From: Eisenbergiella sp963559585
GTDB lineage: Bacteria; Bacillota; Clostridia; Lachnospirales; Lachnospiraceae
Assembly (NCBI GenBank): GCA_963559585.1
Contig: CAUWLJ010000064.1
Span: 1-21,241 of the forward strand
Length of the DNA stretch: 21,241 bases
Direction: 5' to 3'
Shown one piece after another: positions 14,041 to 21,241 of the stretch (positions within the stretch are counted from its first letter, which is position 1; each line of letters starts with the position of its first letter). A model generated the notes under the pieces. That model saw nothing but the letters and a program-made list of their open reading frames with translations. It did no database searches and was not told the DNA's origin. The position numbers and the translations under genes are program-made.

Positions 14041-15405
14041 CTATTCCTGCACCACCCGGAACAGCTTCGCCCCGTGAGCCTCTATCCCGACAGAAATCTC
14101 CCCGTCCAGGGCTTCCGCCGTCTCCCCGCTCCACAGCTCCTTCAGGCCGATCCGGCCCTCTCCCGGCTTCTCCGGGCCGCCGCAGCGCTCCGCCAGAGCC
14201 GAAGCTGCCGCGCCGGGAAGGGCATTGCAGATCTCCTCCAGGGTGACACTCACCTGCGCCTTTTCATTTCTCAGATTGAAAAGAGCCGCATACACGCTGC
14301 CATCCTTCTCATTCCAGCCTGCCCAGACGGCGTATTCCCCGTTCCGCTCCACCTGTACGCCGTGGTGGCCGTCCTGCAGAAGCTCCAGCACCTCCCTGTT
14401 GGTGAGCAGGGAGAGCGTCCAGTCGTCCAGCTTCGTCATCTCCGCCCCCAGCATCAGGGGAGAACGGAAGATGCACCACAGCGTCATCATGGTCACCTGC
14501 TCCTGTCTGGTAAAGCTGGTCTGCCGCTCCTGGCCGAAGCCCTTGCCCAGGTAACCGAGAGGAAGCATATCGCAGTCAGGGAAGCACCCTTCCTTCACAT
14601 GGTTCTGCCACAGCTCACAGCGCCAGAACATGTTTTCCAGAAGCTCCCAGCTGTCCCAGAAATCGTCGGTGATCCGCCACATATTGGCATACTTTTCATA
14701 ATGCCAGGCTTTCTCGATCAGCGCGGGGCCGGGGGAAAGGCTGAGCACGATGGGTCTGCCGCATTTCTGAATGGCGGCGTGGAGCATCTCGATCTCATGA
14801 GCCGCGCTGTACTGATTCTCCCGGTACATATTGGTGTTGCAGATGTCGTCACATTTCACATAGTCCACACCCCACTGGGCATAGAGGGCAAACAGGGAAT
14901 CGTAGTATGCCTGGCTTCCCTCCATCCCCTCCCGCAGGCCGTACATGTCCGGATTCCAGCCGCAGATGGACGAAGGATTGGCCACCTCGTCCGCCGTCTG
15001 CTCACTTCCCAGAACCGGCAGATGCTCCTGGGCCGCAGCCCGGGGAATCCCCCTCATGATATGGATTCCAAACTTCAGCCCGAGGGAATGCACATAATCC
15101 GCCAAGGGTTTAAAGCCCGCCCCGCCTGCCGCCGAAGGGAAACGCTCCGGACAGGGACACAGACGCCCATACCCGTCCATCTCCAGACGGCTGAAGGGAA
15201 TGTACTGGTGCTTCTCTCTCTGGGAACCGGCCCCGTAGGCATACCACTGAATGTCCACCACCACATACTCCCAGCCGAATTCCTTCAGGTGCGCCGCCAT
15301 ATAATCCGCATTGGCCTTCACCTGCTCCTCGTTCACCGTGGTGTCGTAATAATCGTAGCTGTTCCACCCCATGGGCGGTGTCAATGCAAAACTGTTCTTG
15401 TTCAC
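14041..15405 (-). CDS. Alpha-galactosidase, glycoside hydrolase family 27
   Basis: GH27 enzymes release terminal alpha-galactose with retention, using two aspartates. The hallmark ALTPPMGWNSYDYY stands at residues 7-20, the nucleophile motif DYVKCDD is near residue 186, and the acid/base region WRITDDFWDSW is near 248. A beta-sandwich C-terminal domain follows. No signal peptide is seen, so it acts inside the cell on imported sugars. The open frame reaches a GTG at 15498, but that has no ribosome binding site and adds 31 unusual Cys/Trp/His-rich residues. The GTG at 15405 has AAGGAGG 10 bases upstream and gives a family-like N-terminus and 454 residues. First gene of the GH27-GH4 pair. The gene ends in TAG. 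Confidence 0.9.
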   Translation of the reverse strand: MNKNSFALTPPMGWNSYDYYDTTVNEEQVKANADYMAAHLKEFGWEYVVVDIQWYAYGAGSQREKHQYIPFSRLEMDGYGRLCPCPERFPSAAGGAGFKPLADYVHSLGLKFGIHIMRGIPRAAAQEHLPVLGSEQTADEVANPSSICGWNPDMYGLREGMEGSQAYYDSLFALYAQWGVDYVKCDDICNTNMYRENQYSAAHEIEMLHAAIQKCGRPIVLSLSPGPALIEKAWHYEKYANMWRITDDFWDSWELLENMFWRCELWQNHVKEGCFPDCDMLPLGYLGKGFGQERQTSFTRQEQVTMMTLWCIFRSPLMLGAEMTKLDDWTLSLLTNREVLELLQDGHHGVQVERNGEYAVWAGWNEKDGSVYAALFNLRNEKAQVSVTLEEICNALPGAAASALAERCGGPEKPGEGRIGLKELWSGETAEALDGEISVGIEAHGAKLFRVVQE

Positions 15406-15474
15406 AGCCTTCAAGCCTCCTTCATGAATAGTGCCGTTGCCGTGCCACTGTTTACTGCCTTGCCAGTGAGAGCA

Positions 15475-15571
15475 ATAACACGAACTGTTATATAGCACTT
15501 TTTTGACTCACTCTTTTCTTGCTTTTTCCTGTTAAACAGAATTATAATATACATGGTTTCACGCGGCAAGA
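15475..15571. promoter_or_regulatory. Overlapping divergent promoters and palindromic operators
   Basis: Rightward, TTGCTT (15519-15524), an 18-base spacer and TATAAT (15543-15548) would serve the AraC-family gene. Leftward, TTGCCG (about 15566-15571), a 17-base spacer and TATAAT would serve GH27. The leftward -10 uses the other strand of the same self-complementary ATTATAAT (15541-15548). Two perfect small palindromes flank this: CTGTT-A-AACAG (15529-15539) and ATAACA-cgaac-TGTTAT (15475-15491). They are candidate binding sites for the AraC-type regulator or a second repressor. Confidence 0.5.
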
Positions 15572-15600
15572 ATAAAAAAATGATAAAAGAGGGTAATTTT

Positions 15601-16494
15601 TTGACTACACAGAAATATGGAAATTATGGTTTTCTGAACCAGGGGCAGATGGATGGAGAGCCGCTTCTCCTGCTGGATTTCGGGGTGGAGGCGAGAGAGC
15701 GGGAGGCATACGATTTTGATAATGCGGACCGGGACTACGACGGCTTCCTGTTCCAGTATACGTTGAAGGGATATGGGGTGTTCGAGGAAAAGGGGCAGGC
15801 AAGGCTTTTAGAGCCGGGAACGGCCTTCTTTTCCCTGATCCCGGAGGAGAGCAGATATTATCTGCCCCGGCAGAAAGACCCTTCCGGACGAAGGGAGCTG
15901 CCCTTTTGCGTGGATCCGGAAACCAACCGCTGGGAATATCTGTACGTCCACTTTACAGGGAGCGCGGCTCTGCCCTTTTTTCACCGGATCCGGGAGGAAT
16001 TCGGCTCCTGCTTCTGCCTGCCCCAGGACAGCTTTCCCATCCAGCTCTGGCTCAGCCTCCACCAGGAAATGGGGAGCGGCAGGCAGCTTCGCAGGTATGA
16101 GGGCGGAGAGCTGGTGTACCGTTTCCTCTCCTCCCTTCTGCGCCTTTTAGAGACGCCGGACGAAGCCGCCCTCTCTCCTTCGGTGGAGGAGAGCATCCGG
16201 TATATGAAGGAGCATTTTCAGGAACGGCTTTCCATCGAGGAGCTGGCAGGAAGGGCCGGCGTCTCCCCCGCCTATTTTTCCCGGCTGTTTGCCGCCCAGA
16301 CGGGGCAGACGCCCCTCTCCTACCTGAATCATCTGAGGATGAACCATGCGGTTTTTCTCCTTCTGAACACCTCCCTCACCGTGGAGCAGATCGCGGGAGG
16401 CTGCGGCTTCTCCTGCGGGAACTATTTCTGCAAGGCGTTCCGCAGGGCCTCCGGGCTGTCCCCGGCGGAGTACCGGCGAAGGTATGGGGGATGA
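15601..16494 (+). CDS. AraC-family transcriptional regulator
   Basis: This one-component regulator of 297 residues has an N-terminal sugar-sensing cupin-like domain. The DYDGFLFQYTLKGYGVFEEKGQARLLEPGTA-like pattern there, with aromatic and Gly positions, is typical of MsmR/AraC ligand domains. The C-terminal double helix-turn-helix (about residues 200-297) includes ERLSIEELAGRAGVSPAYFS and the signature GGCGFSCGNYFCKAFRRASG. The start is probably the TTG at 15601, 7 bases after GAGGG. An ATG at 15553 falls on the predicted transcription start, and an ATG at 15580 lacks a ribosome binding site. It sits between the divergent alpha-galactosidases and the GH2 gene, so it likely controls both in response to a galactose-containing sugar. 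Confidence 0.9.
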   Translation: MTTQKYGNYGFLNQGQMDGEPLLLLDFGVEAREREAYDFDNADRDYDGFLFQYTLKGYGVFEEKGQARLLEPGTAFFSLIPEESRYYLPRQKDPSGRRELPFCVDPETNRWEYLYVHFTGSAALPFFHRIREEFGSCFCLPQDSFPIQLWLSLHQEMGSGRQLRRYEGGELVYRFLSSLLRLLETPDEAALSPSVEESIRYMKEHFQERLSIEELAGRAGVSPAYFSRLFAAQTGQTPLSYLNHLRMNHAVFLLLNTSLTVEQIAGGCGFSCGNYFCKAFRRASGLSPAEYRRRYGG

Positions 16495-16561
16495 GCAGCG
16501 CAAAACCTGTACAGACTTGAAGAAAAGTCGCTAAAACACAAAACATATCCCAAAATCTCCA

Positions 16562-16589
16562 TTGATTCCGGTTTCTTTTTCCCTATAAT
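16562..16589 (+). promoter_or_regulatory. Promoter of the GH2-MATE operon
   Basis: TTGATT (16562-16567), a 16-base spacer and a perfect TATAAT (16584-16589) lie about 60 bases before the GH2 start. Confidence 0.6.
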
Positions 16590-16649
16590 GGATAAAAAGA
16601 AGAATTCAGGCAGGTAAGCCGAATCAAGATGAAAACGGAGGATTTTACT

Positions 16650-19013
16650 ATGAATACTGCATACTGTTCCCTGGGAGACGCCTGCAAATTTCACCTTGGC
16701 GACATTCAGGACGCCTGGTACAAGGGCTTTGACGATTCTTCCTGGGAGGATGTGACGCTACCCCACGACTGGTCGGTGAGCCTTCCCTTCTCACAGGAGT
16801 ATTCCAGCGGAACCGGCTATTTGGCCGGGGGCATCGGCTGGTACCGTCTGCGCTTCCGTCTGCCGGAGGCCTACAGGGGTAAGAAGATCACCCTCTGCTT
16901 CGACGGTATCTACAAGAACAGCCAGATCTGGTGCAACAGCTACTATCTGGGCAAGCGGCCCAACGGCTACGTTCCCATTTCCTACGACATCACCCCCATG
17001 GCCTGCTTCGGTGATGTGGAAAATGAGGTGAGTGTGAAGGTGACCCACACCGACCTGGCCGACTCCCGCTGGTTCACCGGGTCCGGCATCTGCCGCAAGG
17101 CCTATGTGCAGGTGGAGGAGCTGGTTCACCCTGTTCCCTGCGGTATTTTCTTCACCACCCTGTACGGCGGCGGGGACGATTCCGCCCAGGTAGAGGTATC
17201 CCACGAGCTGATCAACGAGACGGCACAGAAGGTGAACGTTGCCCTCACAACCACTCTCACCTCCCCTGCCGGCAGGAAGGTGCTGGAGCTGAATTCCTGC
17301 GCTGATTTTGAAGCGGGCGAGACGAAAGCCATCGCTTTGAACGGCTGCGTGAGAGAGCCCGCCCTCTGGTCGCCCGATTCCCCGTCCCTTTATGTGCTCA
17401 CCGTCAGCCTGTCCGTGAACGGAGGGGCTCCCTATCAGGTATTTGAGGAGAAAACGGGAATCCGCACCTTCCTCTTCGATGCGGACAAGGGCTTCTTTTT
17501 AAATGGAAAAGAGACCAAGCTGAAGGGCGTGTGCGTCCATCACGATGCAGGCTGCCTGGGCGCGGCCGTCACCGCAGAGGTATGGGAACGCCGCCTGGAA
17601 TCCCTGAAGGCCATGGGCTGCAACGCGATCCGCACCAGCCACAATCCCCATATGCCCGAGCTGTACGATCTGTGCGACCGGATGGGCTTTCTGATGATGG
17701 ACGAGGCCTTCGACGAGTGGGAGAATGCGAAAAACAAATGGTCCACCGGACATAACGTATACCCGCCCAGGCATCAGGGCTACTTTGAGGATTTCCCTGA
17801 GTGGCATGAAAAAGATCTGGCCGCCATGGTGCTGCGCGACCGCAACCACCCCTCCATCGTGATGTGGAGCATCGGCAATGAGATCGACTATCCCAATGAC
17901 CCCTACTGCCATCCCATGTTCACTGAAATGACGGGCAACAACGACCACAACAAGCCCGCGGCTGAGCGGATGTACAATCCCGACAAGCCCAACATGGAAA
18001 GGCTTGCCCCCATTGCCGCTAAGCTTGCAGGCATCGTGCGCCGCTATGATTCCACCCGCCCTGTCACCCTGGCAGCCGCCTTCCCGGAGCTGTCCAGTAA
18101 GCTTCACTATTTTGACGCCCTGGATGTGGTTGGCTACAACTACAAGGAGCAGTTCTACGAGGAGGATCACAAACGCTTCCCCGATCTTCCTTTCCTTGGA
18201 AGCGAAAACGGCCACAGCTACCAGGCCTGGAGAGCGGCAGCCGACAACGCCTACATCAGCGGCCAGTTCCTGTGGACAGGAATCGACTATCTGGGCGAGG
18301 CACACGGCTGGCCGGTGCGCGGCTCCCAGTCAGGACTCCTCACCACGGCCGGCTTCCCCAAGCACCGCTATTTCAGACGCCAGTCCTTCTGGCTGGATGA
18401 ACCCGTACTCCATCTTGCCACCTGCCCGGAGGAGAAGGAGCTGATGGAATGGTCTCCCGCCTGCGAAACCTGGAACTACGCCCCCGGCGCTAAGGTGCGG
18501 GTAAAATGCTACACCAACCTGGCTGAAGCGGAGCTGTTCTTAAACGGCCGCAGCCTGGGCACGGTGAACGCTCTGAACGAGGAAGGCTTCATGGAATGGA
18601 CGGTAGACTACGAGCCCGGCGAGCTGTGCGTAAAGGCCCCTTCCGCCCAGGGAGAGCTTACCGCCAGCCTGTGCACCGTGGGAGAGCCCGCCGCGCTCCG
18701 GCTGAACCGCTGGAAGGGAGAGCTTTTCACCTTAAAGCCCGGATATATCGAGCAGGTGGAGCTCACCCTCACCGATCCGGACGGAACCCGCACAGCCCAT
18801 GAGGAGCGGGATGTAACGGTATCCGTGGAAGGGAACGGCGTACTCATCGGCCTGGAGAACGGCTGCCAGTCCGATCTCACCCCCTTCTCCGAGAAGCACA
18901 GATCCACCATGGAGGGCCGCCTGATCGCCTACGTGCGCCGCACCGGGGAAGGAAGCATTACCCTCACCGCAAGCGCAGAGGGAATCCCTGCCGCCTCCAT
19001 CGAACTGGCATGA
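16650..19013 (+). CDS. Beta-galactosidase-like glycoside hydrolase family 2 with DUF4982-type domain
   Basis: GH2 enzymes remove beta-linked galactose, mannose or glucuronic acid from non-reducing ends with retention. In this 787-residue protein the sugar-binding domain comes first (LPHDWSV, GWYRLRF, FDGIYKNSQIWCN). An immunoglobulin-like domain follows, then a TIM barrel with the signature NAIRTSHNPHMPELYDLCDRMG, the acid/base Glu411 in MWSIGNEIDY, and a probable nucleophile Glu519 in FLGSEN. After the barrel, VRVKCYTNLAEAELFLNGRS looks like a DUF4982 domain, followed by a further beta domain. No signal peptide, so cytoplasmic. The ATG at 16650 was chosen because GGAGG lies 8 bases upstream; the ATG at 16629 has a weak context. 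Beta-galactosidase is the likeliest activity, but specificity in this GH2 branch is broad. Confidence 0.88.
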   Translation: MNTAYCSLGDACKFHLGDIQDAWYKGFDDSSWEDVTLPHDWSVSLPFSQEYSSGTGYLAGGIGWYRLRFRLPEAYRGKKITLCFDGIYKNSQIWCNSYYLGKRPNGYVPISYDITPMACFGDVENEVSVKVTHTDLADSRWFTGSGICRKAYVQVEELVHPVPCGIFFTTLYGGGDDSAQVEVSHELINETAQKVNVALTTTLTSPAGRKVLELNSCADFEAGETKAIALNGCVREPALWSPDSPSLYVLTVSLSVNGGAPYQVFEEKTGIRTFLFDADKGFFLNGKETKLKGVCVHHDAGCLGAAVTAEVWERRLESLKAMGCNAIRTSHNPHMPELYDLCDRMGFLMMDEAFDEWENAKNKWSTGHNVYPPRHQGYFEDFPEWHEKDLAAMVLRDRNHPSIVMWSIGNEIDYPNDPYCHPMFTEMTGNNDHNKPAAERMYNPDKPNMERLAPIAAKLAGIVRRYDSTRPVTLAAAFPELSSKLHYFDALDVVGYNYKEQFYEEDHKRFPDLPFLGSENGHSYQAWRAAADNAYISGQFLWTGIDYLGEAHGWPVRGSQSGLLTTAGFPKHRYFRRQSFWLDEPVLHLATCPEEKELMEWSPACETWNYAPGAKVRVKCYTNLAEAELFLNGRSLGTVNALNEEGFMEWTVDYEPGELCVKAPSAQGELTASLCTVGEPAALRLNRWKGELFTLKPGYIEQVELTLTDPDGTRTAHEERDVTVSVEGNGVLIGLENGCQSDLTPFSEKHRSTMEGRLIAYVRRTGEGSITLTASAEGIPAASIELA

Positions 19014-19076
19014 CCGCCGGCAGATCCTGCCGGGAATTTGAATGAACCTATTTTGCAGAAAAGAGGGATTGGAACG

Positions 19077-20459
19077 ATGAAACAGCCAGAGGTGCGCCGC
19101 TTCCGTTTTTATGACAAGGCGCTCAGCACGATCGAAACCCCGCAGGGCACCCTGTCCCTGTTCGCGGTTTTCCTGCCCTTCCTGGTGGAAACCCTTCTGA
19201 CCAATTCCATGGGCACGGTGAACACCCTGATCCTCAGCAGCTACTCCGACGATGCGGTGGCTGCTGTGGGGGCGGCCAATCAGCTCATGGGCATGATCTA
19301 TACCTTTTATACGGTGATCAGCAGCGGCGCCAGCATCTATATCACCCATAAGCTGGGGGCCAGGCAAAAAAAGGCCGCCTCGGACGCAGCTTTTGCCGCC
19401 ATCCTCTGCAGCTTCGGTTTAAGCCTCGCTGTAGGAAGCATCCTGGCTCTGGCGGCCGGGGAGCTGATGAAAATGATGAATCTCACGGGCCGGGTGCTGG
19501 AGGATGCAGCGGGATACTTCCGTATCTGCGTCTCCTTCTCCTTTATCCAGGCAGTCATCACCTCCATCGCCGCCGTGTTCCGAAGCTACGGGCTGCCCAA
19601 AATCGCCGTGGCGGTTTCCCTGTTCATGAACGTGGTCAACGCTGTCCTGAACATGATCGTGGTATTCCGCCCATTCGAGACACCCCTTTACGGCGTGACC
19701 GGCATTGCTGTCACCAACGTCATCGCCAGATGCTGCGCCCTGGTTCTCATCCTGGTATGCCTGTGGAGAAGCTCTCTGGATCTTCAGTTCAGAAAGAAAA
19801 ACCTTGGCACGCTGAAATGTATGGGCTGTATCCTGCAGGTCGGCCTGCCCGGGGGGATCAGCTCCCTCTCCTACTCCACCTCCCAGGTGGTGTCCACATC
19901 CATCCTGGCTGTGCTGGGAACCGCCGCAATCTCCACCAAGATCTACCTGTCCACCATTTTCTTCTATGTATATGTAGTAGGCATGTCGCTGGGGACGGCC
20001 ACTTCCCTGAGTATCGGATGGCTCACCGGAGCCGGGGAATACGACCGGGCCTACCGCCTGAACCTGCAGAACCTGCGCATCGCCGTCTCCCTGAACCTGA
20101 TGGGCTCCCTGCTGATTCTCCTGTTCGGCCGTCCTCTCATAGGCCTGTTCACGGACGATCCCCAGATTCTGGCCCTGGCCGCCCCCATTCTGTTCATCGA
20201 CATTTTCGTGGAGATCGGGCGTGCCTTCAATCACATTGAGGACAGCTCCCTGCGTGGAGCCGGGGACGTGATGTTCTCCATGGTCATTTCCATCCTGTCC
20301 TGCTGGATGATGAGCATCCTTTTCTCCTACATTCTGGGAATCCGGCTGGGACTGGGGCTTTCCGGATGCTGGATCGCCTTTATGATGGATGAGCTGTTCC
20401 GCGGCCTGATCTTCTTTTTCAGATGGAGATCGCGGAAGTGGCAGGAAAAGCGGATCTGA
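19077..20459 (+). CDS. MATE-family multidrug/metabolite transporter
   Basis: MATE proteins are 12-helix antiporters that expel compounds using Na+ or H+ gradients. The 460-residue product has the expected hydrophobic pattern in two halves. Typical motifs are FLPFLVETLLTNSMGTVNTLILSSYSDDAVAAVGAANQL at the first helices, AAVFRSYGLPKIAV, and the second-half GLPGGISSLSYSTSQ with GTATSLSIGWLTGAGEYDRAY. The ATG at 19077 is preceded by AAGAGGGA at 9-base spacing; a TTG frame start at 19038 has no site. It follows GH2 by 63 bases, with only a CCGGCAG-atc-CTGCCGG hairpin (19017-19033) and no T-tract, so co-transcription is likely. Sugar export is conceivable from the context but unproven. Confidence 0.9.
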   Translation: MKQPEVRRFRFYDKALSTIETPQGTLSLFAVFLPFLVETLLTNSMGTVNTLILSSYSDDAVAAVGAANQLMGMIYTFYTVISSGASIYITHKLGARQKKAASDAAFAAILCSFGLSLAVGSILALAAGELMKMMNLTGRVLEDAAGYFRICVSFSFIQAVITSIAAVFRSYGLPKIAVAVSLFMNVVNAVLNMIVVFRPFETPLYGVTGIAVTNVIARCCALVLILVCLWRSSLDLQFRKKNLGTLKCMGCILQVGLPGGISSLSYSTSQVVSTSILAVLGTAAISTKIYLSTIFFYVYVVGMSLGTATSLSIGWLTGAGEYDRAYRLNLQNLRIAVSLNLMGSLLILLFGRPLIGLFTDDPQILALAAPILFIDIFVEIGRAFNHIEDSSLRGAGDVMFSMVISILSCWMMSILFSYILGIRLGLGLSGCWIAFMMDELFRGLIFFFRWRSRKWQEKRI

Positions 20460-20460
20460 A

Positions 20461-20871
20461 TTATTGGAAATAGATATAGAGAAGTATGGGAGTTACTTTG
20501 ATGTAGTGTTTATGGAAGGTGGAGTATTACATTACTTTCATGATATTGATGAATTTATGTGTATTATGTATTCGTTATTGAAAGACAATGGAAAAATGAT
20601 CTGCAGTGATTTTCATCCGTTTACGAAAATATCAGATATACTGAATTTTGAACAGCCAGCTATGAGTTATTTCTCAAAGAAAATTTTTGAAGGAGAAATG
20701 GCACATGCCCGTTTTTTTGAAGAAAATATCCGCAAACAGATGCCCAAGTGCAGTTATAGAAAGTACACCATCAGCGAGATTATCAATTCAGTCATAAACA
20801 GCGGTTTTAAGCTGAAAAACAGTGCTAAAATGCAAATTATCCGCATAAACACAGCATTTAGAGAGATTTGA
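20461..20871 (+). pseudogene. Class I SAM-dependent methyltransferase, fragment
   Basis: The translated frame has the middle part of a Rossmann-fold methyltransferase: YFDVVFMEGGVLHYFHDIDE corresponds to the motif after the SAM-binding region, followed by LLKDNGKMICSDFHPF (motif III-like). The N-terminal half with the glycine-rich SAM motif is missing. The fragment begins two bases after the MATE stop codon with no ribosome binding site. Its last 20 residues, beyond SGFKLKN, no longer resemble the family, so the 3' end may be lost too. It is far more AT-rich than the genes to its left, indicating a junction with foreign or rearranged DNA. It is probably not functional. Confidence 0.7.
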
Positions 20872-21203
20872 AAGAGAAAATATCAAGAAATTTACAACGA
20901 TTTTACAACAAATGAAAGAGCCTTATGTAACGACTTATAGAAAGTTATGGAAAAACGACACTTGAAACTGAGTGTCTTATTCTATACCGTAAAACAGCAG
21001 ACTATTTCATTTCTGCTTGATTGCTCTAAAACTTATTAGTCTGTGGTTTGTCAAGGGCTTGTTACGTAAGCAATGCTGAACAGCACTCTTTACAAATCAT
21101 AGGCTGATAAGTAACTTTTCAAAAGCAGAAAAGAAATGACAATGCTTATAACAGCATGATATAACGCATATAAAGATATATTGGACGTTGTGGAGGTGTT
21201 CAT
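20872..21203. other. AT-rich non-coding stretch
   Basis: No reading frame with a ribosome binding site is visible in these 332 bases. A hairpin GACACT-8 bases-AGTGTC (20957-20976) is flanked by AAAAA on the left and TTATTCT on the right, so it could end transcription from either side, better on the minus strand. Near the right end ATGACA (21136-21141), an 18-base spacer and TATAAC (21160-21165) could be the promoter of the next gene. Confidence 0.45.
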
Positions 21204-21241
21204 ATGGTACTGTCACTTCAAGGATGTATGGCTGTGGGTAA
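21204..21241 (+). CDS. Start of a P-loop nucleotide-binding protein (cut by the window edge)
   Basis: GGAGG (21192-21196) lies 7 bases before an ATG whose first codons read MVLSLQGCMAVG, with AA as the start of the next codon. GCMAVG followed by K would be the first part of a Walker A loop (GxxxxGK). The protein is therefore probably a P-loop kinase or ATPase, but only 12 full codons are visible. Confidence 0.5.
   Translation, partial: MVLSLQGCMAVG

Noticed and set aside
17499..18305. A 268-codon minus-strand frame opposite the GH2 gene
   Set aside because: Antisense to the conserved GH2 barrel, with no ribosome binding site or recognizable domain.
21021..21034. GTTTTAGAGCAATC on the minus strand, resembling the start of type II CRISPR repeats
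   Set aside because: It occurs once, with no repeat-spacer array, no cas gene and no convincing tracrRNA fold nearby.
21026..21054. Minus-strand TTGACA near 21049 followed by a hairpin with a T-tract at 20951, suggesting a small RNA
   Set aside because: The -10 at the right distance (TTTTAG) matches only 3 of 6 positions; too weak to call a gene.

Overview
The window looks like chromosomal DNA of a spore-forming gut Firmicute of the Lachnospiraceae / Clostridium cluster XIVa type. The grounds are strong AGGAGG-type ribosome binding sites, a spoVAC gene, a YesM/YesN-like two-component system beside a sugar ABC transporter that has no ATPase of its own, stacked AraC-type regulation of glycosidases, and many small palindromic repeats between genes. 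The placement is inferred from gene content; no rRNA or tRNA is present.

Left part (1-3900). A CobA/BtuR-like P-loop protein and a double-OB-fold single-strand-binding protein lie on the minus strand. They diverge from typA/bipA, which has a good promoter and a long leader. The gap between SSB and typA holds a very stable hairpin of about 70 nt. Downstream of typA are two tandem copies of a modular palindromic repeat; a third copy sits at 12.3 kb.

Sugar uptake block (3948-10925, all minus strand). A promoter drives a LytS/YesM-family histidine kinase and a YesN-type response regulator, whose genes overlap by ATGA. A separate promoter with a good -10 but poor -35 drives two permeases and a lipoprotein binding protein of the LplB/YtcP/YtcQ type. 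The kinase gene carries an in-frame TAG inside the N box of its ATPase domain, so the sensor is broken unless the codon is read through.

Repeat-rich middle (10944-12530). An orphan spoVAC and a 54-codon FeoB-associated Cys-rich membrane protein are both on the minus strand. Each is immediately preceded by a copy of the same 127-bp element (about 93% identical). Each copy folds on the minus strand into three hairpins plus a 9-bp pseudoknot, and ends exactly on the Shine-Dalgarno and ATG of the gene. Differences between copies preserve pairing in minus-strand RNA. This is the best candidate here for an undescribed system. A sigma-F/G-like promoter, a 161-bp MITE-like palindrome and a DtxR-like operator lie in the same stretch.

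Glycosidase locus (12537-20459). GH27 and GH4 alpha-galactosidase genes run leftward. An AraC-family regulator, a GH2 beta-galactosidase-like enzyme and a MATE transporter run rightward. Overlapping divergent promoters and small palindromes lie between the two arms. Together with the ABC transporter this suggests uptake and intracellular breakdown of galactose-containing oligosaccharides; the link is inferred from proximity.

Right end (20460-21241). Base composition turns abruptly AT-rich directly after the MATE stop codon. A methyltransferase fragment lacking its SAM-binding N-terminus follows, then a non-coding stretch, then the first codons of a P-loop protein cut by the window edge. This looks like the edge of an acquired or rearranged segment.
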